NCBI GenBank assembly: GCA_036172665.1
Contig: CM069874.1
Coordinates: 51,938,707 to 52,002,706 of the forward strand
DNA from: Prosopocoilus inquinatus
Lineage: Eukaryota; Arthropoda; Insecta; Coleoptera; Lucanidae
Direction of reading: 5' to 3'
DNA: 64,000 bases
Below are positions 45,039 to 55,915 of this stretch, one piece after another (positions within the stretch are counted from its first letter, which is position 1; each line of letters opens with the position of its first letter). The position numbers were made by a program, and so were the translations under genes. The notes beneath the pieces are model-generated. The model had not been told where the DNA came from, ran no database searches, and saw nothing but the letters and a program-made list of their open reading frames with translations.

Positions 45039-46769
45039 CGTATCAAAATAAACGCCTAAAGCTAATGGCCTAAAATTTCTAACTCATTGCTCAGACAGAA
45101 CATTTTGAAAGCACCTTCATCTCTGGTTATTAAAGGAAACTGTCTACACCAAGTACGTATTAACCTAGATAGCTAACACTGCGAAACAAAGTGAGACAAG
45201 TAGTAGGGGCAAACGACGGGTGAGATGAATAAAACGTACTTCCATTTTTTTTAAAGAAAACTACCAAATTTACGGAAAAAGTTGAATTTAAATAAGTATG
45301 CTCTTAGTATAGCAAGAATTATTTAAGAGGATTTGAATAATTATTTTACAATTAAAAAGTGTTGAAACAACTTAGAGTAAAATAATTAATATTTGAAATA
45401 GAAGCATTTACTTCGCTTTATTCATCTGGTCCATTGTGTTTTTTTGTTTATTTACATGATAGTTAAATTTCACTGAGAAAAAGATGCAGTATTTATGGCT
45501 CTACAAATTGATAATCCTTTACAGATATGGGGGTGGATGTGTGTGTGTGCGATTTTCTGATAGAGTACTTTAATAACGATTTTACAACGGAAAATTATAT
45601 TGATGTTGTTAAGATAAGTAAAAATTTCTTTTCTTAAATTTTATCCCATCATTATTTAAAAAATATTACTATATAAGTATAAAATAGTTAATAACTCTGG
45701 CGCCCTTAAACAAATTATAGTCGAAGGTCGACCCACGACCCGTATCTCCACTCGATCTAAGGAATTCCGCATACAGCTACGCACTTTTCTTGCTACTCTC
45801 CTTCCGTGTCATAGTTTTGCTAAAGTTTCCAGGTCGATAGCAATACATGAAGGGAAATATCGTGCTATGAAATATTTAATTCTACATTCACGCTGTCAAA
45901 TAAATCACTGTCTGCATTGCAATTATTAAATTGATTTACGATTACAGGCTATCTCATCAAACATGGCATGTACAGACCCATCAAATATTATTATTATTGT
46001 AGATATCCTTATAGCAATTAATTGCATTTTAAATCTTTCTCTATTGTTAGTAAATTTTGTTAGTAAAAACAATTCAAAAATAATTCAAGTGAAGAGATGA
46101 CGCACTCAAGCAAATATTGTAAGAATCTTGAGTAACATGCGTCGGTGTATTCAATCTTAATAGAAAAACAAATTGTGTTTGGTAGCAAAGAATTCATTTT
46201 GATCCATGTCCCTTTCTAAATAAAACTAAAATTACATCGGTCCTCTCGTTTTTTCTCCACGTGTTGTTTTGTGTGCACGGGCATTGACAATGGCGTCCGA
46301 GCATTAGCCGTAATGGCTTCCAGAAATTACGTTATTAATCTTAGTCGCTGAAACTGTCAGGTGAAATATCGACCGGCCGGCTATTTCTTGCTTTATTAAA
46401 TTATACGAGTGTTCTTTTTATTAATGCCGAGCTTCGATCATTTTTTCCATTGTGACGTACCTACTCGCCGATTTGCACGAAGGAATAATCAATTTGGAAT
46501 TTAGTTTTTTTTTTTTTGAGAGGGGTCGTCGAAATCGATTTTTTCATTTCGAATATTAAAATTTGTCCTCATCTGCATAAAAATGGCCTTTAATGCGAGG
46601 AGAGGTGACATAAAATTCAAAAGACATAGTTCACTATAATCGTAAATATTAAAATTTTAAAGACCCTTGCATCTATACGGTGAACATGTAGACGTAAAAA
46701 AGCAGTTAAGTTTTATGGACCCCCATATATATCCATTCATAAACGTATGCGCGCGGACGGTGCGGGAAT
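45039..46769. other. Stretch without recognised genes; possibly single-copy DNA
   Basis: About 45710-45830 and 46230-46500 are GC-richer, with no repeat or frame recognised. They could be conserved non-coding DNA. Only comparison with related species would tell. Confidence 0.35.
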
Positions 46770-48310
46770 AAAATATGTTTTTAACTTATCATTCGTGCCG
46801 TGTTCGTGTCTTATAATTTATAATTTTATTCTATTATTACTATTATAAATTCGTTCGTGGATTTTTTACATTTACATAAATATTAAATTATAAATGTAAA
46901 CGTGTACAATTAGGGAAACAAATTACGTGCATAATGCATTCCATTTTATTATAATAGAATCCTCAATAAAAACCTCGTCCTTCTACAATAAAACGGTTAC
47001 GCGTTTACATTTAAATGTAAACGATCTAATTTCATTACAATGTTGTTAATACACGATTTCGCTGAGCTATAATTTTCAGTAAACTTTGAAAATATGTAAA
47101 TCAAATGTGTATATACATACCTAGGCTAACATAATATCATTCGTTTATATAAATTCAAAAAATTAATTTCTAAATTATGGTATAAACGTAAGACTTAAAG
47201 TTCTTTTACTATATGCAAACAAGAAAACCTCAGTATAAGTACATGAAATGATACTTCCTGTACGTATTTTCTGGTGGTTACCGTACTACAGCCAAAAAAT
47301 TTCGAAGGGACCACTTGCTTGGAACTGTTGAAATGTGCGAGAAAGAAATACAAGCAAGGTCGCAACGCCTTCCTATAGTCGACACCGACACCGCGCGCTG
47401 AGTTTGGCTTTCAAACCCATTTCGTAGCGTTTCGTAATAATAATCATTAATCACTGATAACGTTTAGTAATTATTTTATTTAAAATTTTAATTCACTGAG
47501 GGAATTAATGCTACATTTATTTAAATACTGCCCTACCTTAAGCGCGTCAATCGAAGAGGAGGCCAGCGTTGTAAAAACACACTTAAGAAATGGAAACGCA
47601 ATTTATTTATTACTTGTGAAAAATAAAACGATATATGACGATGATGTGATTATTTAACTGATCCGCAATTTTAAGGCGCATTTTTCGTCTAGTGTCTATA
47701 ATCGTCGGCCTATAATTTGAAAATACTTAAAAATTATAATTGCTTACTTGGAGTGAGGTTACATTGTTTTAATAAATTCAGGCGGGTTTAAAATGTTGTT
47801 TGACCAGAAGATTTCGTACTTGAATTAATTGAATCTGTAATTTGTAAGATCGCTTCTTTTTAATACTTCGTGAAGATGAATATGAATACACGTAAACCGA
47901 AAGTTTTCAAAATTCATTTCCTTCCGCATGCAGAAATTAGCCAAATGGCCATGAAACTTCCGGCAGGTCTTTTTACCTGTTTCCAAAAGCCATTACGATC
48001 TGTTAATATGCATTAAACGAAACAAACATATGTTCGTTCACGACAAGGTTCATGCACAAGGTTAATCCACGTTAAACACTGACCGATTGACTAATTTTCG
48101 CGTCTTCGTTCAAACAGGCGTGCGGAAGAGCTTAGCCACCATACGTTCCTTAGTTATGCCAGCAGTTCTCAAACGGTTTGGCGAAAATCTGCCAATGCTT
48201 TTTTCTCGAAAATTATTAACTTTATGTTAAGGACATATGAGTTCAATCGTAGCCATTTATGGTGATGCAGTACATATTTAAATATTTCCACTCAGTAAAA
48301 GAACAGCCTA
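46770..48310. mobile_element. M1 element, copy 2 (5' truncated, full right end)
   Basis: It matches 25630-27007 closely, from ATATGTTTTTAACTTATC to GTTAAGGACATATG, but keeps about 70 bp at the right end that copy 1 has lost (ending AGTAAAAGAACAGCCTA) and about 75 bp near 47880 that copy 1 lacks. The left terminus is missing. No transposase is encoded. Confidence 0.87.
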
Positions 48311-49931
48311 TATATTCAAAAGTTTAAATTCTAAAATAAAAGTTGCTGTATAAACGAGGTGTAAGAGGCGGTAAGAATGAATAAAACTCTTATATACAGA
48401 TTGGTGACTTTCAAGTTAGCCCATAGTAGTTTATAAGTTACAACCAACGCTACAGCCCGCACTTACAATGAGACGCTTTTGCAGTGGACTATAAAAAAAT
48501 AAACAAACTGCTTCCTTCTTCAATAATGTTTTTTCTTAATTTTTCTTTACATTTGACATAACACTACTTGTCAGCAATAATAATAATTGATATATTTATA
48601 AATGTGCTTTATATGTACATCAAAATACAGGAAAATATGATAAAAATAACACAAACCGTATGATACTCGTCATGCTAATGACGTGAGGATAACACTGCAC
48701 AATACTGCTCTATATGATATATTATGATTTATAACAAATTTCGAGCAGATATTAAAAGTCTTAACTTAAGGCGGTTTAAAATGAAATTGAAAAAAATCCT
48801 AATAGAAAAATGTTACCATACAGTGTCAGAGTTCAAAAATGACTAGGACCAATGGTATTTTAGTATACTATTTTACTGTTGGTATATTTTGACGTGCCTA
48901 CATCAGGTTTTTTGATCAAAGGTAAATAAAGATGATTATGATAATAAAAAAAAAATGCCGCAGGTTGTTCGTAATTCAATAATAATGAACCATTATATGA
49001 AGCTGTTTATAGCTAACGCCAGCAAATATGTTCAAAAGCGACAACAACTAGATTAATTGTTGCTTGCACAGAATTCCACTGTATGTATGCCGTTTAAGAA
49101 TTTGAAATTTTCTGTGCGCTATTAAGCAGACGTTTGATTGTTTATTTTGCAAATAATATGCAACTTAAGGCCTTTTCATAATAGGGCTTTAAATTAAATG
49201 TTACTTTAATCTAATAAGTTACATTTGTTTTCCAATACGTACTGAAAGTGATTTTAAATTAAAAGCTTCTTTAGTCCTAAATCCGAATTACACTTTTAAC
49301 AATTCCCAAGAAGTTCCTTGGGATTCAAATTTTACATACAAAAAATCATGGAGCTTCTTTTCCCTCGTAATCCCCGTTTAAATTAACGTTTTGCCAAAAA
49401 ATACACGTAAACCATATGACATTTAAGATCATCTATCGCGGTCTTTAATCAATTACCTCCTCATCTTACTATTACCTTCTAATTTCTGACATCATTTTTT
49501 CATGGAATTGCATACGCATTATTTTTTTATATAATAATAATAATAAAGTGTCATTGTTGGTTCTCAGCTCCATACAATAAAGACAAAAGTAATTAATAAG
49601 GTAACATATATATGTATATGTCAAAACAAATATCAATATTTTAGTAAAAACATTAAAGAAAATAATAATAATGATAACAGTAATGATAATAATAATAATA
49701 AAGTAAGATAGAGAACCAATTGGTGCGGAATTGTTTGATATATAAGATGTAACATTTACCGAAACAAATTAAGAAAAATATTTAAAATTTCACTTAACTA
49801 CCTTTAAAAATATGGCCAATAACTGAATATTTCGACAAAAAATAGTTACTGCGTGTTAAGAAGTAACACGTGTTCATTTCATTTTCCGGTAGCATTGGCA
49901 TTGGAAACAAAATATTTTTTTAAATCTTAGG
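48311..49931. other. Stretch without recognised genes; AAT microsatellites
   Basis: AAT/ATA repeats lie at 49532-49546 and 49661-49702. No coding sequence or transposon end was recognised. Confidence 0.45.
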
Positions 49932-50206
49932 GCTCAATTCTCACATGAGCAGCGCGTCGCGTCGCGTCATATTTTTACATGTAATTTTTTGACATAAAAT
50001 GCTACCTAGTGAGAATTGCTTCACTTAAAACAATGGCAACTTTTAGAGGCAGCAAAATGACGCGTCGCGAATTGAGTCTTAGGTTCAATTCTCACTCGGG
50101 CGTCGCGTCATGTCGCGTCATTTTGCTCCCTCTGAAAGTTGCTATGGTTCTAAATGAAGCAATTCTCACTCGGCAACATTTTATGTCAAAAAATTACATT
50201 AGCCTT
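49932..50206. mobile_element. Foldback MITE with CGCGTC-rich centre
   Basis: The arms 49980-50070 and 50110-50199 are complements with few mismatches (TAATTTTTTGACATAAAATG against its complement at the right end). CGTCGCGTCA motifs repeat at the outer left, centre and right. A 15-bp segment resembling CTCAATTCTCAC occurs three times, which suggests a compound structure. Confidence 0.75.
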
Positions 50207-50698
50207 ATTTTACTGCAGACAGAACTGTCACTAGTGTCATTCGTTCAGTCAATTGTCGGGTAAGATGTTTTCGTTTTACTTACAGTTTTTTTCGCTAAGT
50301 GAAACAAATCGATACTTCGTGGTCAACTTAGTGACAATATTCATGTGTTCAAACATTAATTTGAGCTTGGTTGCATGTGTCACATGTCAGATAATCTTAA
50401 CCTAAAAATGAAAGAGAAAATCAAGAACTTGTCAAGGACGTTTACTAGGGACTGACAACAGCAATATATTAGCCATATACACAAGTGAAGCAAATTCTGA
50501 CAATCGGCCGCCATTTGTATTGTGGTAAAAAGAAGCGCGGGAACGCTTTTACTTACTATAAAAAACGAAATTTTTATTTCTTTTTACTGAAAATACGACT
50601 TATAATTTTTCTTTTTTCATAAACGTTTTATTTCACAGTGTCTACAATATGTACATATTTGCAACAATCAAATTTTGTTTTGAACATAAATATTTTAT

Positions 50699-51383
50699 AA
50701 AAATTTTGTGCAAATCGTTCTTGATTGCAGTAAAAACCTCGAGCAGCCTCTGGACAGCTGTTTCAGCCCTGCTTGGGGCTTCTTCAACAGAGACGTAGCT
50801 CGACATTCCCACTGCAGACCAAAAACGACTTGCCCAATTTATTCGCAAATGCGATGTAAGAATGATGAACAGATAAAATAGCGACATCTTACTATCGCTT
50901 TTTGACCTGACATTGCAGTAGGATAGACAAATTGAAGCGGGATTTGATCCTAATAAGTCCCCCATGCAAGGCGGCCATACTTGCTGTCAAAGCATAATGA
51001 AAGTTTTTAGAAAAAATTTTGTGCAAACCGTTCTTGATTGCAGTGAAAACCGCGAGCAGCCTCTGGACAGCTGTTTCAGCATTTGTGAATAAATTGGGCA
51101 AGTCGTTTTTGGTCTGCAGTGGGAATGTCGAGCTACGTCTCTGCTGAAGAAGCCCCAAGCAGGGTTGAAACAGCTGTCCAGAGGCTTCTCGATGTTTTCA
51201 CTGCAATCAAGAACGATTTGCACAAACTTTTTCTAAAAACTTTCATTATGCTTTGACAGCAAGCATGGCCGCCTTGCATGGGGGACTTATTAGGAGCAAA
51301 TCCCGCTTCAATTTGTCTATCCTACTGCAATGTCAGGTCAAAAAGCAATAGTAAGATGTCGCTATTTTATCTGTTCATCATAT
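50699..51383 (+). mobile_element. HHR-A element, 685-bp multi-unit copy
   Basis: ATATTTTAT precedes it (50690-50698) and follows it (51384-51392) as a 9-bp target repeat. It is built from three HHR-A units in alternating orientation: a minus-strand unit whose core has C3 mutated (50748-50792), a truncated minus-strand half unit (about 51057-51090), and an intact plus-strand ribozyme (51139-51183). The multi-unit structure suggests copying from a multimeric or circular RNA, or template switching. Confidence 0.85.
51139..51183 (+). ncRNA. Hammerhead ribozyme, type I (HHR-A)
   Basis: Stem I CTCTG (51139-51143) pairs with CAGAG (51179-51183). The core CTGAAGA is at 51144-51150 and stem II, AGCCC against GGGTT with one GU pair, at 51151-51166. 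GAAA is at 51167-51170, CAGCTG at 51171-51176, then UC. The predicted cut is after 51178. All conserved bases are present. Confidence 0.86.
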
Positions 51384-51655
51384 ATATTTTATGAACATTA
51401 TTTTTAATCTTTGTCAGACACTGTGGAAATTGCAGAAATGTTCAATGTTTCACTATCGCTTGATAGTCACTTGCCAAAACTATCAACCAATAGTGAAACG
51501 TTGAGCTTTTGTGCAATTTCCACAGCGTCCGGCAAAGATTAAAAATAATTTTCATGGGATAAGAGTCGACTTCAATTATTAAATATTTTATTAATTCAGT
51601 GAATAATATGAGTCCGTAAGTAGCTATTAATAATTAATAAACAAAACTCTTACCT

Positions 51656-53695
51656 TACAGAAAATTCTTGTTTCCTGTTAACAGGATTAGCAAAGTTTAT
51701 AGAAAAGAATTATCCTTAAGAACGATCTCACTTTCAAACACATTTTAATCATAATAATGATCAAAAATAGTTTATGTGGTCTTGCTTCTTTTAGAACATA
51801 ACAGCTCGGTTTAAATTAGAAAAAGTTTAACTCTCTAATAATGCCTTACTTGAAATAACAGAGGCCTTTGGTAAAACATAAGTCAACGCCGAAGAAAATT
51901 TTTAAGTTCTGTGTGCCCTTGCTTTGGATGTGTTTTTTAACCTAAAGTGTGAAGTGTGAAGTTGGAATATTCTGTTTGTTTTAAATTGCTTCCTTTGAAG
52001 AGTTGCGAAGAGCACATAAGTACAATTTTAAAATATTTTTACTTAATAGAAATCTGCGAGATAAATGTAATCATTGCCTGTAATTAATACCCTCATACAC
52101 CTGTTTACTTTGATATGATAATAAGTATTAATTAAAATAACATAAAATCAATAAAACATTAATAATTAAAAATACATATCGTTAGACTTCGCGGAGCATT
52201 ATAACTTACAAGTGTACTTCTTTTGCAACACGTTGATCCTTGACATGTGTATGAAAGTTGTGGGTATCTAAATTATCATTTTGATAATTTTTGAGTGACT
52301 CTTGCTTGAAACCGATGCATTTATGCAAACAGATATTTAAATTATCACAGAAATCACCGAACACCTCATCAAGTAAGCGATAACCCCCTTAAATAACCAT
52401 TTCTGTTGTTGACTTTTAACATGTAAGTAAATGGAGAACAAATTGCCTATATCACAATACAAATGGCGGACTGCGCGTACCACCTGCTTCAATTTCATAT
52501 CCCTATAGTTAGCCATCCATTGTTTTAAATCCATGTTATTCGTACTCGGCCAAATAATTTAAGAAAGAAAAGGAGGAATTCTTTTATAATTTATAATTAA
52601 TTCGCAATATTATTGTGTAAGTAGGGACTTAACAGGAAAAGAGTCACTTTCGGAGATTATTCGTTAATTCCAATTTATTCAACTAGTAATATAAAACTGC
52701 TAAAAACTCTACAAACTACATTAATTATAGCGATAATTAATATGTTTGACCTTTATTATATTATATTATCAAAAAAAAAAAGTTGCACGAACCAAAAGAA
52801 ATTTATCGCCTCGTGTTATTATCTTCGTTCTTTATCTTCATTTCGTGCTAATAATTTTATAAGCTCGCGGGCACAGCAATAAACGGGTGCAGTGCGAATA
52901 CTTCATTTTCTACTTTGTATCAAATTTCACGACAGTTATTATGCAGATTCGGTCGAAATTTATTGCCTTGCATTAAAATTTTCCAGCGTGCACGTACAGT
53001 AGCGTAATTCGATATTTTTAACTGTAATTCATCGCGATATTTGCATTGATTCGCGTCTTATTTATTTGCTGTAACTTGTGCATATGTTTCGTTATCGCAC
53101 ATCTTGGTGTAGTGGTGTACTACAATGTTAATGTACCTAGTTATAAAAAAAAGTACCTAGTTATGTACGACATGCATACGCGAATATTCATTCAAATATG
53201 ACCATTCAAGCTTCTTCGCTAATGATGATTTTTATTTTTTATTATTGTAGGTTGAACGGATTAAGGACTTAATGAAGACTCCATTAATACAGTTGAGGAA
53301 AATGCGTTTTTACTGGACCAAAAAAAAATAATCAAAACAATGCAAATCACTGCCCGGCTTTCGTGATTCATTAGGCTGACGTTCACACAGACCTTTTGAA
53401 CACTCTTGGACGGTAGAATACTTGGCACGCAGATTTATTCGTTCAAAGAAGAAAACCCTTTCGCTTCAAGTACGCGAATCAAAACGAGCATCCAGAAGTA
53501 ACTGCAGTTTTAATAAATTAAATAATAAGTTAAATTTGGCCGAATAAGCTAGCCCTAAGACGCGTTGTGTATGGCGGCCTATTCATCAATCATGTGAATA
53601 GGCACATAAAAGAAGTCATATCGAATACCTGTTACAAAAATAGTTGCATAACATTTGCTTTTTGTTGCAACAGTAACACAGTTTCTAAAACATAA
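51656..53695. other. Stretch without recognised genes
   Basis: A short R1-like similarity (CACAATACAAATGGCGG near 52458) and a GC-richer block at 52790-53110 without repeats are the only features noted. The AATGGCGG motif resembles a YY1/Pho site. Confidence 0.35.
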
Positions 53696-54475
53696 ACCCG
53701 ATTTTAAGTACACATTACGCATCGCATTCCAATAGTCATCGTTGCTACTCAAACGATTTCCATTTTGGGAACAAAAGGCGTTGATTTGACTTGCATGACA
53801 TTAGTAAATGCGGTCCTAACGGGTCAGACATTTATTATGAAACGGCCTATATTTCTATCCCTTGGACAACCTGTAACATAGTCATTCCGAAGTTCTCCAA
53901 GAACTTTATGACTGCTCCCTGTATAAGAATCATAAGCTTCCAAATAGATCAAGCTTTATTTATTAAGTACGTCAACTATAGATTGGGACACTACAGTTTT
54001 ATTTGCTTCTTAGAAAAAATATATTACAGCTACAGAAATTTAATTTATTTTTTATTTATTACTAAAGAAGAAATGTCCTTTTCGCCTTTATCTTTACATA
54101 ATTTTATTCTTCTCTAAAGTGATTGCAAAACATTTTCTAATATTCTTGTTATCCTGGTTTGCTTAATATTGTCCATATTAGCTGTTCAAACTGTTCAAAT
54201 CGCGCGCCGTCCTCACTTGTATTTCAATAGACCTGTTATTAGAAACGCCATAGAACTATCACGAACTCTTACAGTTCAGTCAACCCGATTTTAAAAGCAC
54301 ATTACGCATCGCATTCCAAAAGTCATCGCTGCTACTCAAACGGTTTTCTTTTGGGGCATAAAAGACGTTGATTTTCGAAATGTCTCCGATAAATTTTTTC
54401 CTTGCAATTTGAGACTTGCATGACCTTAGTAAATACGGCCCTAACGGATCTTACACTTATTATGAATCACCCTGT
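53696..54475. repeat. R3 copy 2 between direct repeats
   Basis: R3 (53890-54265) is the uninterrupted counterpart of 29785-30700. On each side lies a diverged direct repeat (53696-53870 and 54283-54470) that shares ACCCGATTTTAA, CATTACGCATCGCATTCC and TTGCATGAC. The arrangement looks like a composite element or a tandem duplication with an insert. Confidence 0.75.
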
Positions 54476-54756
54476 ATATTTGGTTGGCCATGCATTGTCA
54501 AAAGTGTCCGCTAATCTGGGTAACGAAATTATAAGTTTACAATTGAATTTAATTGGAATTCATAAGTTTAGTTACAGGACACAATTAAATTTAGGTGCGA
54601 TTAAATTAATTGCCAATTGCAATTATTTACTTTAATGACACTTAAAGACGTTACCATTAATCCATTAAATAAGTTTTCTTTTAACATTCTATGTAAAAAA
54701 CTCACTTTTTATTGTCTTCCAAAATGTTATTATATCTGGTCACATTTAATCATTTA

Positions 54757-55004
54757 TTAATTGAACCGATGAGTACATAATCATGTTCAGTCCAAATTTA
54801 CAGTTTTGAAAAAATACCAAATAAGTCTCTGTACATTTTTATTTTCAGTAATTATTGGCTTCAGGATGCTTCAGATATCTTTATCTGAAAAAATTTCAAG
54901 CCAATAATTCACTTAAAATAAACATGTAAAAAGTTATTTTCTGTTTTCTCAACAGAGTAAATTTGGAGTGAACACGATTATGCACTCACCGATTCAATTG
55001 TAAG
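54757..55004. mobile_element. Foldback element (~248 bp)
   Basis: The left arm starts AATTGAACCGATGAGTACAT at 54759 and the right arm is its near complement ending at 54999. Similarity continues inwards for about 90 bp per arm. TTACAATT/AATTGTAA clusters surround it (54530-54640 and 55000-55180). Confidence 0.78.
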
Positions 55005-55277
55005 GGACAAACAGTTACAATTAAATGTAATTATAACCATCAGTACTGAATAACTGTTAATTGTAAATTTCTGCAATTACAATAGATTGTGAATTTCTAC
55101 AATTACAATTAATTAATTGATTGTTAATTGTGAGTTTGAATAATTACAATTAATTAATTGTCAATATAATTTAATTGTACCCAACACTATTATTTTCCTA
55201 ATATATTCATTCCAGTGGTAAATTCACCAATCTGGTATTTGCCTGGTGAACTGTTTTCCAAGCTCAAACCCTTACAG

Positions 55278-55309
55278 CTCTCTCTCTCTCTATCTCTCTA
55301 TCTCTCTCA
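55278..55309. repeat. CT microsatellite
   Basis: This is a run of CT units with two TAT interruptions. Confidence 0.85.
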
Positions 55310-55559
55310 CGTTAAGCTGTAAACAAAATGTTTAACAACTTCGATAAGGTCAGTCTTTTAGGAAATTTTTCTTTATTTTTTCTTTCGTCAAAAAATGAAA
55401 AGCAACTTGAACGTTTCAATTGAATACTCGATTATGAAGAAAACACAGGAGAATTCTGTAAAAATACTTACCTTCTTGATCTGACGGAAACAATGCGTCG
55501 GAAAACTCAAACAATATTAGTTTTGGTCAAATAAGTAAGGAATAAATAATAAATTTAAT

Positions 55560-55742
55560 AAGTACAAGGTTTTTTTAATCTCGAACCGGACAGAAATATG
55601 AAGGGAAAACACTCAACGTTTCGCTATAATTTATAGCTTCGTCGGGAGCGAAACGTTGAGTATTTTCCCTTCATATTTCTGTCCGGTTCGAGATTAAAAA
55701 AAACTTTGTACTTACAATTTTCATCGGACAAGAACAAACTTC
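55560..55742. mobile_element. HHR-B foldback, 183 bp
   Basis: A perfect 15-bp repeat, AATAATAAATTTAAT, flanks it (55545-55559 and 55743-55757). Two opposed copies of the PLE terminal sequence meet near 55646. The minus-strand hammerhead has its core U4 changed to C (CCGACGA), which should abolish cleavage; the plus-strand copy has only the 3' half. The outer sequence matches 14799-15071 and 17430-17510. Confidence 0.85.
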
Positions 55743-55915
55743 AATAATAAATTTAATGTAAGTGGTAGAGTTGTGTTCACGAACGATTGAGTTATTTCGA
55801 ACGAATCTTTTGAGTAAAGATTCGTTCGTTGACAACTGTCAATTGCGCAGATACTCCATGAATCGAGGCGTGTCAGTAGCACTCGTCAATGCTCTTCAGT
55901 CAAATTTCTCATCAG

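Larger units (their letters stand above)
50452..51655 (+). repeat. Repeat R1, copy c, interrupted by an HHR-A element
   Basis: R1 sequence runs 50452-50698 and 51384-51655 and ends with the complement of the window start (CTCTTACCTT). It has no mariner attached and is shorter on that side than copies a and b. Its long palindrome is intact at 51392-51560. Confidence 0.83.
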
